From contig NZ_BONQ01000071.1 of the NCBI RefSeq assembly GCF_016862795.1, forward strand, positions 1-64,000: a stretch of DNA of 64,000 nt. The letters are read 5' to 3'. This stretch comes from Dactylosporangium siamense. Lineage in GTDB: Bacteria > Actinomycetota > Actinomycetes > Mycobacteriales > Micromonosporaceae. Made by a program: the position numbers and the translations under genes. Shown here piece after piece: positions 1 through 8,661 of the stretch; positions within the stretch are counted from its first letter, which is position 1; each line of letters starts with the position of its first letter. Under the pieces are notes generated by a model. The model did no database searches. It worked only from the letters and a program-made list of their open reading frames with translations, and was not told the DNA's origin.

Positions 1-115
1 CCGGCCCGGAGCGTGCAGCCCTGACTGTGCGACCGGCCCGGAGCGTGCCAGGACTGAACGCGCGAGCACTGGAGCATGCAGCGGCTGAACGCGCGAGCAC
101 TGGAGCATGCAGCGA
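1..115. repeat. short direct repeats at window edge
   Basis: Two 15-base copies beginning CCGGCCCGG lie at 1-15 and 33-47. A 31-base unit starting CTGAACGCGCGAGCACTGG is then repeated almost perfectly at 54-84 and 85-115. No open reading frame with coding character covers the stretch, which is distal to the end of cwlM. Between 168 and 197 the string CTGTTCGAACC also occurs twice. The repeats look like locally duplicated intergenic DNA; I see no mobile-element gene. Confidence 0.7.
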
Positions 116-126
116 CTGAAACGTGT

Positions 127-158
127 GAGCGCCCTGGACGAGTGTGTCCAGGGCGCTC
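127..158 (-). terminator. stem-loop terminator after cwlM
   Basis: A 13-bp perfect stem (GAGCGCCCTGGAC and its complement) closes a 6-base loop, about 85 bases past the cwlM stop codon. On the minus strand it is followed by a short T-containing tract. It would end the transcript leaving cwlM, and could work in both directions. Confidence 0.6.
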
Positions 159-242
159 GGCGAAACAAGGCTGTTCGAACCGGTGCTGTTCGAACCAGAA
201 GGTCAGGCAGAAGGCCAGAAGGTCAGCCGGGCGACCAGAGGG

Positions 243-1409
243 TCAGACGGCGTTGTTGGTCAGCGCCCGCAGCAGGCTGACGTCGATCGAGCCGGTCGGC
301 ACGTCGGCCTCGACGGGCAGATACATCCGCTGCACCGCGGCCATCATGGCCTCGACGACCCGCTCGCGGAACGCGGGGTCGATGAGCCGCTCCCGGTCCG
401 ACGGCGACGTCAGGTAGCCCACGTCGACCCGGACGGCCGGCATCCGGCTGAGCCGCAGCAGCTCCCACGTCTTCGCGTGCGTCTGGCAGTCCCGCAGGCC
501 GGTGCGCACGACGATCTCGCGCTGCACGAGCTTCGCCAGTCGCTCGCCCACGATGGACGTCGGCCCGGAGACGGTGCCGTAGTGATACGTGGCGACGCCG
601 CCGGCCTCGGGGTTGCGGTGCCCGTCGAGGTGGATCGAGATCAGGAGGTCGGCGCCGAGCTCGTTGGCCAGCTGAACCCGGTCACGGTCACTGAGAGCCG
701 CTGAAGGCTGCGGACCCCTGGTGAGGTTCACCCGCATCCCCGCGGCCGCCAGGCGGCCTTCCAGACGGGCTGCGAGGTCATATACGAGGTCCGCCTCGGT
801 CCACCGGAGCGGACCGTCGGGCACGACGTTGCCGGTGTCGGGTCCGCCGTGTCCCGGGTCGATGACGATGCGCTTGCCCAGCAGCGTCGGACCCGAGTCG
901 CGGAAGGTCTCCGCCTCGCGGAGCAGCTGCGGCCGGCCACCGATGACCTTGCGGCCGAGGCGGCGGAGCGCGCCGACGGTCGCCGGTCCGCACTCGCCGT
1001 CGGGACGCAGCCCGACCTCGCGCTGGAACTGGGCGACGGCGTGCGCCGTGCGACTGCCGTAGATGCCGTCGGCGCGGCCGGGGTTGAAGCCCATCTCCAG
1101 CAGCCGCTCCTGCAGTTGCCGGACGTCGTCGCCGATGTAGGGGTCGCCGACGGTGTGGAACAACGCCCGCTGCCCCAGCCGCCAGCGGGCCGCGTCCAGC
1201 GACCGCCAGGTCTCGTCGCCGACCTCGCCGTCCACGGTGAGCCCGTGGCTCTGCTGGAAGGCGCGGACCGCACGCTCCGTGTCGGCATCGAACTCGGGAT
1301 CGGTGTTCATCCCGGGAGATGGTGCGTCGACCAGCAGGTCCAGCACGACAAGAATGCTGCGGATCTCGGCTACTGCCGCGCCCCGCGCCCCGCGCCGGAT
1401 TGCCCGCAT
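243..1409 (-). CDS. cwlM: N-acetylmuramoyl-L-alanine amidase-like protein CwlM
   Basis: The 388-residue protein has two N-terminal peptidoglycan-binding (PG_binding_1-like) repeats, followed by an Amidase_3 fold with the zinc-binding start 'IDPGHGG' and a later 'SIHLDGH' motif. In mycobacteria CwlM is a cytoplasmic regulator that stimulates MurA when phosphorylated, rather than a secreted hydrolase. The lack of a signal peptide here fits that role, but the role in this organism is inferred. I chose the ATG at 1409 because AGGAGG lies 5 bases upstream; an upstream in-frame start at 1529 would run through the trxA terminator. The gene follows trxB-trxA as in M. tuberculosis, but the terminator at 1494-1526 implies its own promoter in 1410-1493. 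Confidence 0.93.
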   Translation of the reverse strand: MRAIRRGARGAAVAEIRSILVVLDLLVDAPSPGMNTDPEFDADTERAVRAFQQSHGLTVDGEVGDETWRSLDAARWRLGQRALFHTVGDPYIGDDVRQLQERLLEMGFNPGRADGIYGSRTAHAVAQFQREVGLRPDGECGPATVGALRRLGRKVIGGRPQLLREAETFRDSGPTLLGKRIVIDPGHGGPDTGNVVPDGPLRWTEADLVYDLAARLEGRLAAAGMRVNLTRGPQPSAALSDRDRVQLANELGADLLISIHLDGHRNPEAGGVATYHYGTVSGPTSIVGERLAKLVQREIVVRTGLRDCQTHAKTWELLRLSRMPAVRVDVGYLTSPSDRERLIDPAFRERVVEAMMAAVQRMYLPVEADVPTGSIDVSLLRALTNNAV

Positions 1410-1493
1410 GTGTCCTCCTGAAAGTGCCTGCGATTGCACCGCAGCGTACCGCTCACGGCTCAGAGACGCGTCATCACGCGGCCTTTGTACAAA

Positions 1494-1526
1494 ACGCGCC
1501 CCGCCTTGGCTGAAGGCGGGGCGCGT
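1494..1526 (-). terminator. intrinsic terminator after trxA
   Basis: A perfect 14-bp GC-rich stem (ACGCGCCCCGCCTT against its complement) with a 5-base loop is followed on the minus strand by TTTTGT. It lies 18 bases beyond the trxA stop and separates the trxB-trxA transcript from cwlM. Confidence 0.85.
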
Positions 1527-1544
1527 CAATGCTTGGAGCTGGGC

Positions 1545-1880
1545 TCAGGCGGGCTCGAGCGCCGACTCGATCAGGCGCACCAGGGCGCTCTTCGGGCTCG
1601 CGCCGACGACCGACCTGAACGGCTCGCCGTCCTTGAAGACGGTGAGTGTCGGGACGGAGAGCACCTGGTAGGCGCGGGCCGTCTCCGGGTTGCTGTCGAT
1701 GTCGACCTTGACGATCTTCACCTTGTCGGCGAGGTCACCGATGGCGATCTCGTTCAGCATCGTCTCGATCTTCCGGCACGGCTGGCACCACTCAGCCCAG
1801 AAGTCCACCAAAACCGGAATATCGGATTTGAGGACGTCAGCCTCGAAGGTCTTGTCGCTGACCGGCTGGATGGCTCCCAT
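1545..1880 (-). CDS. trxA: thioredoxin
   Basis: This is a 111-residue single-domain thioredoxin, the normal length for the family. It reduces protein disulfides in the cytoplasm and is itself reduced by TrxB, encoded just upstream. The conserved 'DFWAEWC' stretch leads into the active site, which reads W-C-Q-P-C (Cys32, Cys35) instead of the usual W-C-G-P-C. The cis-proline 'SVPTL' is present near residue 76. The ATG at 1880 is preceded by a GAGGGAG-like site. The gene begins 27 bases after the trxB stop, so the two are cotranscribed. Confidence 0.96.
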   Translation of the reverse strand: MGAIQPVSDKTFEADVLKSDIPVLVDFWAEWCQPCRKIETMLNEIAIGDLADKVKIVKVDIDSNPETARAYQVLSVPTLTVFKDGEPFRSVVGASPKSALVRLIESALEPA

Positions 1881-1906
1881 ACGCACTCCCTCTACCTGTG
1901 TTGAAA

Positions 1907-2833
1907 CTACAGCGTCGCGATGTAGCGCTCGGCGTCCAGCGCCGCCGCGCAACCGGTGCCGGAGGCGGTGATCGCCTGCCGGTAGGTGTGGTCGACCAGG
2001 TCGCCGGCGGCGAAGACGCCCTCGACGTTGGTGCGGGTGCTCGGTGCGGCCACCTTCACGTAGCCGGCGTCGTCCAGCTCCACCTGACCGCGGAACAGCT
2101 CGCTGCGCGGGTCGTGGCCGATCGCCACGAACACGCCGGCGACCTCGAGGTCGGTGTCCTCGCCGGTGTTGACGTCCTGCACCCGCAGGCCGCCGACGCG
2201 GCCACCGCGGTCGAGGACCTCGGTCACCACACTGTTCCACCGGACCTTGATCTTCTCGTTGGTGAGCGCCCGCTCCGCCATGATCTTGCTGGCGCGGAAC
2301 GAGTCCCGCCGGTGCACGATGGTGACCGACTTGGCGAACCGGGTGAGGAACGTCGCCTCCTCCATCGCCGAGTCACCGCCGCCCACGACCACGATGTCCT
2401 CGTTGCGGAAGAAGAAGCCGTCACAGGTGGCACAGGACGACACGCCCCGACCGAGCAGCTCCTGCTCCCCAGGGACGGAGAGCGGGCGCCAGGCCGAGCC
2501 GGTGGACAGGATGACGGCGTGGGCCCGGTATTCGGTCTCGCCGACCCACACGCTCTTCACGGGGCCTTCCAGGGCCACCCGGGTGGCGTCGTCGGTGACG
2601 AACTCCGCCCCGAAGTGCTCGGCCTGCTTGCGCATGTTGTCCATGAGCTCGGGGCCGAGAATGCCGTCGGGGAAGCCTGGGTAGTTCTCCACTTCGGTGG
2701 TCGTCATCAACGCACCACCGGACGTGACACCTTCGATCACCAGCGGCTTGAGGTTGGCCCGGGCCGCATAGACGGCAGCCGTGTACCCGGCGGGGCCGGA
2801 CCCCACGATGATCAGGTTGCGGACCTCGTCCAC
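1907..2833 (-). CDS. trxB: thioredoxin reductase (NADPH)
   Basis: This 308-residue flavoprotein transfers electrons from NADPH through FAD and a redox-active disulfide to thioredoxin. The FAD-binding GSGPAG is at residues 11-16, the redox centre C-A-T-C at 134-137, the NADPH motif [10 protein letters not shown] near 151-160, and the second FAD motif 'GVFAAGD' toward the C terminus. The start is GTG with GAGGAG six bases upstream. It sits between the sigM/anti-sigma pair and trxA on the minus strand. In actinomycetes such sigma factors often control thiol-redox genes, so regulation by the neighbouring sigma factor is plausible but not shown here. Confidence 0.97.
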   Translation of the reverse strand: MDEVRNLIIVGSGPAGYTAAVYAARANLKPLVIEGVTSGGALMTTTEVENYPGFPDGILGPELMDNMRKQAEHFGAEFVTDDATRVALEGPVKSVWVGETEYRAHAVILSTGSAWRPLSVPGEQELLGRGVSSCATCDGFFFRNEDIVVVGGGDSAMEEATFLTRFAKSVTIVHRRDSFRASKIMAERALTNEKIKVRWNSVVTEVLDRGGRVGGLRVQDVNTGEDTDLEVAGVFVAIGHDPRSELFRGQVELDDAGYVKVAAPSTRTNVEGVFAAGDLVDHTYRQAITASGTGCAAALDAERYIATL

Positions 2834-2931
2834 GGTCGACTCCTCGAGTTAAGCCTGTGCCAGCAAAACGTCATCCTACGAACCGATGATTCCCGGTGCG
2901 GGGTGACGCGTGTGCCACATCACCACTACGG

Positions 2932-3837
2932 TCAGGCAACGCCACGGTACAGCTCGTCGGCGATCGCCCCACCGATACCGCAGTCCGGTCCGACCGCGAT
3001 GACCAGGCGTTTGCCCGCGCCCAGCCGGGTGCCGTCGACGATGACGACCAGGGCCGGTTGGCCTTCGAAACGGGCGTAGTCGACCAGTGCCACCTGCCCA
3101 CCGTATTCCCCGACCACCGCGTTGAGGCAGGCGGCCCTGGCCACGGGGTCCCTCAGGCGGCGCAGCTCCGCGGGCACGTCCTCGGGTTTCCCGCTCTTGC
3201 TGGTGTCCGCGTTGCCGCTGCCCTCGCCGGCCATCGCCGCGGCCGGCGGCGACACCTTGGCCAGTTGCCCGACCGTGCCCGGCCCGTAGTCCTGTCCGGA
3301 GGCCACCAGGGCGGCGTCGGACCGTATGGACGACCTGGTGCCACCCGACCCCACGGGGGACGGCGCCGACTGCGGGGCCGCCTCGCCCTTGCCGCCGCCG
3401 TCGGCGTTCGAGGTGACGGTGTCTCCCTTGTCGTGCTGCCCGCTGACGACGAGGGGCACGCCGAACCCACCGCAGATCAGCACGGCGGCCGCGGTCGCCA
3501 GGCCGATCGCCCACCGCTGCCGGCGATGCCGGCGGGCCTCGCGGGCGCGGGCGAGGTCCAGCACGGGAGCGCCCGGCCGGGGGGCGACCACCGCGTCCTG
3601 CAGTGCGGCGTTCAGCCGGTGCGCCACATCCGCGGGCACGGGCAGCGGCTCGGCGCCCAGTGCGGTCAACCTGTCGCGGACGGCGACTTCGGCGGTCACC
3701 AGCGCGCCATACGCCTCGGCCCAGGCCTCGTCGGTGCTGACCAGGCGGCGCACGTCGTCGGCCTCGGGCGTGCCGTCGAGCGCCCCGCCGACGAAGTCGG
3801 CGAGCAGGTCGAAGTCGGCGTCGGAGAAGGTCGTCAC
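2932..3837 (-). CDS. membrane anti-sigma factor-like protein
   Basis: The 301-residue protein has a cytoplasmic N-terminal region of about 108 residues, one transmembrane helix near residues 110-131, a low-complexity Ser/Gly/Asp stretch, and an extracytoplasmic C-terminal domain. No HxxxCxxC zinc motif of the ZAS class is visible. The GTG start overlaps the sigma factor stop as GTGA, so translation is coupled. Position and architecture match the anti-sigma-M protein (Rv3912) of M. tuberculosis, and I infer that it holds the sigma factor inactive at the membrane. The outer domain is of unknown fold. Confidence 0.8.
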   Translation of the reverse strand: MTTFSDADFDLLADFVGGALDGTPEADDVRRLVSTDEAWAEAYGALVTAEVAVRDRLTALGAEPLPVPADVAHRLNAALQDAVVAPRPGAPVLDLARAREARRHRRQRWAIGLATAAAVLICGGFGVPLVVSGQHDKGDTVTSNADGGGKGEAAPQSAPSPVGSGGTRSSIRSDAALVASGQDYGPGTVGQLAKVSPPAAAMAGEGSGNADTSKSGKPEDVPAELRRLRDPVARAACLNAVVGEYGGQVALVDYARFEGQPALVVIVDGTRLGAGKRLVIAVGPDCGIGGAIADELYRGVA

Positions 3838-4475
3838 GCGCCGCCCTCCTTCCTGTTCGCTGCCGCCCCGGTCGCTGCCTCAGCGCTGTTCGGTGATGGG
3901 ACGCCGCCGCTGCCGACGGGGTTCCGCAGGTGGCCGAGCATCACAGCGAGGCGGGCGCGCCCGCGAGCGCACCTGCTCTTGATGGTGCCCTCCGCCACGC
4001 CGAGGATCACTGCGGCCTCGGCCACGGAATACCCCTGGACGTCGACGAGCACGAGCGCGGAGCGCTGCTCGACGGCGAGTTGCTGCAGCGCCTGCTGCAC
4101 GTCCATGGCGGTGTCGCGGTCGGTGACCGGAGCGGGTGTGATGTCGGTCTCGGGCAGCGGCACGGTCGGTCTGGACTGGCGGCGCCGGATCCGGTCGAGG
4201 CACGCGTTGACCACGATGCGGTGCAGCCAGGTCGTGACGGCCGACTCGCCCCGGAAGTTGCCCGCGGCCCGGAACGCGGACAGCAACGCGTCCTGGAGGG
4301 CGTCAGCGGCCTCCTCGCGGTCGCCGAGCGTCCGCAGGGCGACCGCCCATAACCGGTCCCGGTGCCGCCGGACGATCTCGGCGAACGCATAGGGGTCACC
4401 CGCGGCGTGGGCATGCAGCAGGGCGGTGTCATCCGGCGTTTCACGCACGCCCGGCTCCGCCTCCACGGCTGGCAC
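3834..4475 (-). CDS. sigM: ECF RNA polymerase sigma factor, SigM-like
   Basis: A 213-residue group 4 sigma factor. Region 2 is recognisable as 'AFAEIVRRHRDRLWAVAL' through 'DALQDALLSAFR', and region 4 contains a helix-turn-helix '...AAVILGVAEGTIKSRCARGRARL'. The two are joined by a short linker. It would direct RNA polymerase to a small set of stress promoters and be restrained by the anti-sigma protein encoded next. Synteny (murJ/pseudokinase, sigM, anti-sigma, trxB, trxA) supports the SigM name. The GTG at 4475 has no clear ribosome binding site; an internal start is possible. Confidence 0.9.
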   Translation of the reverse strand: MPAVEAEPGVRETPDDTALLHAHAAGDPYAFAEIVRRHRDRLWAVALRTLGDREEAADALQDALLSAFRAAGNFRGESAVTTWLHRIVVNACLDRIRRRQSRPTVPLPETDITPAPVTDRDTAMDVQQALQQLAVEQRSALVLVDVQGYSVAEAAVILGVAEGTIKSRCARGRARLAVMLGHLRNPVGSGGVPSPNSAEAATGAAANRKEGGA

Positions 4476-4503
4476 CTTATCGACCGCGAGCGACTTGTGG
4501 GGG

Positions 4504-6039
4504 CTACTGGACTCGAACGGTTATCTCCGCGACCGAAACCCGGTAGCGACCGCTGCTGCTTTCCTTCGGCAGTTTCGTGATCCAGACGAGCAGGTAGCGG
4601 GTCGGCTCCGCCGGGCCCGAGTACAGGTTCGTGGGGCCCATGCCGTCCTTGGTGGTGCCCTCGATCACCTTGTACTGCTCGACCGTCTGCTTGTCCTGAT
4701 CGGTGCCGCTGCCCAGGTCGGCCGTGCCGGTGCGCAGCTCACCGCTGGCGCCGGGGGTGGCCAGGTCAACCTGGACCGAGACCACCTGCTCGGCCTTGCC
4801 GAGGTCGATCCAGATGCCCATGCCGTCTTTGAGGCCACCGAAGTTGGCCTTGTTGGAATAGCGGTCGGTGCTCCACACCGTCGCCGGGTTGCCGTCGACG
4901 ACCTTCCCGGCGTCCTCGGTGTTGTCCCGCTGGCCCTTCGGGCTCACGATCCGGACCTGCGCGGGGGTGATCGGCAGCACCCTCGGCTGCCCGGCCGGCT
5001 TGGCCTGCTGCGGCGCGCCGCTGCTGGTCGCCGACGGCGGGGTCTCGCCGGGCACGGCCGGGTCGCCGAGAACCTTCGCGGCGGCCAGGGTGCCCGCCAG
5101 GGCCAGCACGAGCAGACCGACCACGCCCACGGCCAGCTTCCGCCCGGCGGGCTTCGGCGGCGCGGTGGACTGCGACGCCGCGTCGAAGGCCTCGAAGTCG
5201 AGCGCGCTGTCCCCGCCGCCGGATCCGGCTTCGGCGAGGTCACCGTCCTCGAACTGCCCGAACGAGGCGAGCTCGCCGGCAAGGGACTCCGCGGACGGCA
5301 GCGGCAGGTCGGGGTTGAGCAGGTCGGTCACGAGCGAGTCCAGGTGCGTCGGCACGCCGGCGCGCACCTGCCGTGGCGCGGCGAGTGCGCCGGAGTTGTC
5401 GCGCACACCGTCCGGCACCGAATAGGTGCCCGCCTCACGGTGCGGCCAGTAGCCGGTCAGCGCGCAATAGAGCACGGCGCCGATCGAGCGGATGTCGGTC
5501 TCGGGGGTCGCCAGGTCGTCGGCCCGGGCGTCGGTCAGCACGACCCGCCCGTCGTGCGCGACGAGGACCGTGCCGGGGTGCACGTTGCCGTGCGCCATGC
5601 CGGTGCCGTGCAGTGACGCCACAGCGTCCGTGACCGCCCAGGCGATCGCCACCGACCGGCCGGCGTCCAGCGGGCCCGACGCCACGATGTCGCGCAGCGC
5701 GATCCCGTCGACCCACTCGCGGACCACATAGGCCCGGCCACCCTCGTCGATCGCGTCATAGACACCGACGAGGTGCGGGTGGACGATCCGGCTGGCGGCC
5801 ACGGCCGCGCCCAGCATCTCCTTGGCGCTCTCCCCACCGGGATAGCGCAGGACGACCGCCACCGGCCGCCGCAGGATCACGTCGATCCCGCGATACAGCT
5901 GGCGACCCAATGAGTCGTTGCCGATGTGCTCTTCGAGCTGGTATCGCTCGGCAAGGATTTCACCGACGGATGGGGTGCCGAAGGTCAGGACCTGCGGAAT
6001 TCCTCCCGAGGTCTCCAGCCCTTCGTCGAGCTCAGCCAC
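4504..6039 (-). CDS. membrane pseudokinase with extracellular discoidin-like domain
   Basis: The 511-residue protein carries an N-terminal protein-kinase fold whose catalytic signatures are lost. The VAIK lysine position reads V-A-V-V-L-R, the HRD loop reads H-G-N-V-H, and the DFG position reads T-D-A. A transmembrane helix follows near residues 345-370, then a Pro/Ser linker and a galactose-binding (F5/8 type C-like) domain with 'NPATVWSTDRY' and 'IDLGKAEQV'. In mycobacteria the same domains are fused to the C terminus of the MurJ protein MviN and recruit FhaA to control peptidoglycan synthesis; here they form a separate gene downstream of murJ. The GTG at 6039 is chosen for its strong GGGAGG site 5 bases upstream. 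Confidence 0.88.
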   Translation of the reverse strand: MAELDEGLETSGGIPQVLTFGTPSVGEILAERYQLEEHIGNDSLGRQLYRGIDVILRRPVAVVLRYPGGESAKEMLGAAVAASRIVHPHLVGVYDAIDEGGRAYVVREWVDGIALRDIVASGPLDAGRSVAIAWAVTDAVASLHGTGMAHGNVHPGTVLVAHDGRVVLTDARADDLATPETDIRSIGAVLYCALTGYWPHREAGTYSVPDGVRDNSGALAAPRQVRAGVPTHLDSLVTDLLNPDLPLPSAESLAGELASFGQFEDGDLAEAGSGGGDSALDFEAFDAASQSTAPPKPAGRKLAVGVVGLLVLALAGTLAAAKVLGDPAVPGETPPSATSSGAPQQAKPAGQPRVLPITPAQVRIVSPKGQRDNTEDAGKVVDGNPATVWSTDRYSNKANFGGLKDGMGIWIDLGKAEQVVSVQVDLATPGASGELRTGTADLGSGTDQDKQTVEQYKVIEGTTKDGMGPTNLYSGPAEPTRYLLVWITKLPKESSSGRYRVSVAEITVRVQ

Positions 6040-6368
6040 CCGTCCTCCCTTCCGATCCGTGTGCTCACCTGAGGCGTGCGTCGTAACGCGAGTCGCAGTC
6101 ACTAAGCCTAAGCGCTCCGGCGGGGCGTCGAGGTTGACCTTACCGGTCAGCTCTGCGGGTTCCGACACGTCATCTTCTCCGGACCACCCGGGGCGATGCC
6201 AATTGATCACCCATGCCAGGACATAGCGGTCATATACCTTTCACCCATATTCCACTGCTTCGCCGGTTCCTCGGACGGGCCGTCCGTCGGAGCGGAAACA
6301 GCCGCGGCCGGGTGCGGCGGTGAACCCGCCGTCCCCCCGCGCGGGCGCGTCAGAGCATGCTGTCCGGA
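6040..6368. other. intergenic spacer between murJ and pseudokinase gene
   Basis: This stretch has no convincing gene. The reading frame of the pseudokinase stays open upstream to 6210, but that extension lacks a ribosome binding site and has poor coding character. A comparatively AT-rich patch near 6225-6255 could hold a promoter for the pseudokinase gene. I see no clear terminator after murJ, so read-through from murJ is also possible. Confidence 0.4.
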
Positions 6369-8231
6369 TCATCGGCCGAGCTTGCCCTTGATCAGACCGG
6401 CGAACTGGCGGACCTCGGGCACGCGCAGCGCCAGCGCCACCGCCGCGTAGGTCACCAGAAGGACGGCGCTGCCTGTGATGAGTTGCACCACGCCGAGGAT
6501 CTTGCCCGGGTCGAGCACCTTCCCGATCCCCCACGAGACGGCGAACGCCAGGACGCCGCCGGCCGCCGCCGCCCCCGCAAGACGCGTCAGGGTGTCGGCG
6601 ATCTTCGCGAGGCCGAGCCGGCCCAGCCGCACCCGCAGCAGCCAGTAACCCATCACCAGCGCCGCCACGAACGACAGCGCCGTGCCGAGCATCAGCGACG
6701 CGGTCACGGCCGCGATCGGCAAGATGAAGTAGAACGCGACATCCAGCAGCAGCCGGATACCGACCACACCGATGTTGACCAGCGCCGGCGTCCGGGTGTC
6801 GCGCATCGCATAGAACACGCTGGTCTGCATCTGGCTCAACGCGAACGGCAGCAGGCCCAGGCCCGCCGCGCTCACCACCCAGCCGGTGGCCAGGGCGGTG
6901 TCGTAGTCATACTGCCCCCAGTCGAACAGCGTCACCGCGAGCGGCTGGCCCAGCACCACATACACCGCGGCGGCCGGCATCAGGATCACCGAGGCCAGCC
7001 GGGTGCCCTGCGACAACTGGTCGGTCACGTCGCCGAAGCGACCGTCGGCCGCGGCGGAGGAGATCCGCGGCATCAGGGCGGTGATCACGGACACCGCGAC
7101 GATGCCGTGGGCCATCATGAAGATCAGGAACGCGTTGTTGAACACGGCCGGGCCGTCGCCGCCGCGCACGGCGTTGTTCTTCGCCAGCGCCATCACGATC
7201 GTGATGCCGATCTGGTTGACCCCGACGTAGAGCAGCATCCAGGAGCCGAGCCTGCCGAGCTCCCGCAGGTTGAGCTTGCCGAAGTCGAAGCGCCACTTCC
7301 AGCGGAAGCCGGCCTTGCGCAGCGCCGGCCAGAGCCCCAGCGACTGGACCACGATGCCCAGCGTGGTGCCGATGCCGAGCACCAGGACCTGCGCCAGCGT
7401 GATCTTGTCGGGCGTCGGCAGCGCGGGGCCGGGAACCAGGAAGAACACGCCGGCCGTGGCGATGATCACGACATTGTTGAGGATCGGGGTCCACATCGGC
7501 GCGGCGAAGTGGCCTCGCACGTTGAGGATCGCCGCGAAGATGCCGGCCAACCCGTAGAAGAAGATCTCGGGCAGCAGCAGATAGGCCAGGAACGTGATCA
7601 GGTCGCGGTCGGTCGTGGTGACCTTGTCGTTGCCGAGCGTGTAGACGGCGGTCAGCAGCGGCGCGGCCAGCACCACCAGGAGCGTCGCCGCGCCGAGCGC
7701 GACCACGGCCAGGGTCAGCAGGCGCTGCGCATATGCCTCGCCGCGGTCCGGCTCCTCCTTGCGGGCCCGCACCAGCGTCGGGATGAGCACGCTGGCGAGC
7801 ACGCCGCCGAGCAGGAGCTCATAGATCTGGTTGGGCAGGTTGTTGGCGAGCGTGTAGTCGTCGCCGACGGCGAACCCGCCGATCGCGGCCGCGATCGCCG
7901 CCGCGCGGAGGAAACCGGTGGCCCGGCTCACCAGGCTCAGGATCGCCATCGTGCTGCTGTTGCGCACGACCGTGCCGGTGCTCTCGTCGTCACCGGGCCC
8001 CGGCGGCGGTGCCGTCTGCTCGACGCTCGGCGCGTCGGCCACGACCTGGGGCCGCGGCGTCACGAGCGGCAGGTGGACCGTCGGCGCGTTGGCGGGGTCC
8101 GTCAGCCGTGGGTCGAGCGGCTGCGTCGGCAGCTCGCCATGCGGATCCGGCGCCCGGTGCGCGCCCTCACCGACCGGACGCAGCACTGCGGTCGGCTCGT
8201 TGCTCCAGCGCCCGTCGTCTGCCGGGTCCAT
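6369..8231 (-). CDS. murJ: lipid II flippase MurJ (MviN family)
   Basis: The protein of about 620 residues moves lipid-linked peptidoglycan precursor across the membrane. After roughly 90 Pro/Asp-rich cytoplasmic residues it has the MurJ signature 'STMAILSLVSRATGFLRAAAIAA' and about 14 predicted membrane helices. The essential region 'LPNQIYELLLGGVLASVLIPTL' is conserved. It ends at the last helix with a short basic tail and lacks the pseudokinase part of the mycobacterial MviN fusion, which is the next gene instead. I chose ATG 8231; a GTG 15 bases upstream and the longer frame to 8381 are alternatives, and no start has a strong ribosome binding site. Confidence 0.94.
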   Translation of the reverse strand: MDPADDGRWSNEPTAVLRPVGEGAHRAPDPHGELPTQPLDPRLTDPANAPTVHLPLVTPRPQVVADAPSVEQTAPPPGPGDDESTGTVVRNSSTMAILSLVSRATGFLRAAAIAAAIGGFAVGDDYTLANNLPNQIYELLLGGVLASVLIPTLVRARKEEPDRGEAYAQRLLTLAVVALGAATLLVVLAAPLLTAVYTLGNDKVTTTDRDLITFLAYLLLPEIFFYGLAGIFAAILNVRGHFAAPMWTPILNNVVIIATAGVFFLVPGPALPTPDKITLAQVLVLGIGTTLGIVVQSLGLWPALRKAGFRWKWRFDFGKLNLRELGRLGSWMLLYVGVNQIGITIVMALAKNNAVRGGDGPAVFNNAFLIFMMAHGIVAVSVITALMPRISSAAADGRFGDVTDQLSQGTRLASVILMPAAAVYVVLGQPLAVTLFDWGQYDYDTALATGWVVSAAGLGLLPFALSQMQTSVFYAMRDTRTPALVNIGVVGIRLLLDVAFYFILPIAAVTASLMLGTALSFVAALVMGYWLLRVRLGRLGLAKIADTLTRLAGAAAAGGVLAFAVSWGIGKVLDPGKILGVVQLITGSAVLLVTYAAVALALRVPEVRQFAGLIKGKLGR

Positions 8232-8388
8232 CCGCCACACCCCAACTCGGCCGTGCTTCAGCTCGCAGCACAGACCATAGTGGCACCCCCCGACATTTCC
8301 GCCGTCCCACCGTTGCACCGACAAATCGCGCGACCCGATGCCGACCCGGCCACTACCCTCGGGTGTCCGTTCCTTGCTCACCGCTCAT

Positions 8389-8635
8389 GCCGCCACCTCC
8401 GCTGCGCTGCGGCGTCGGCCTGAGCCAAGAACTACATGAGCCAAGAACTACAAATGCTGGTGAGCGGCCCGAGCCGCTGCGCTGGCCGCTCAGGCCACCA
8501 ACTGCAAATGCTGGTGAGCGGCCCGAGCCGCTGCGCTGGCCGCTCAGGCCGCCACCTCCGCTGCGCTGCGGCGTCGGCCTGAGCCAACAACTGCAAATGC
8601 TGGTGAGCGGCCCGAGCCGCTGCGCTGGCCGCTCA
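8389..8635. repeat. interspersed direct repeats with palindromic cores
   Basis: Between the divergent murJ and cca genes lie three near-identical units of about 50 bases at 8446-8496, 8500-8550 and 8589-8635. Each contains the inverted repeat TGAGCGGCC / GGCCGCTCA around a 14-base loop. They are interleaved with two copies of a second unit of about 46 bases at 8389-8435 and 8548-8593, starting GCCGCCACCTCCG. The units are almost free of divergence, so the duplication is recent. They are strong hairpin formers and occupy most of the intergenic space. Confidence 0.85.
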
Positions 8636-8661
8636 CTTCCTCGCGATAGGCTCACCGACCG

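Noticed and set aside
168-197. tRNA T-arm, because of repeated TTCGAACC
   Set aside because: No acceptor, D or anticodon arms can be folded around it.
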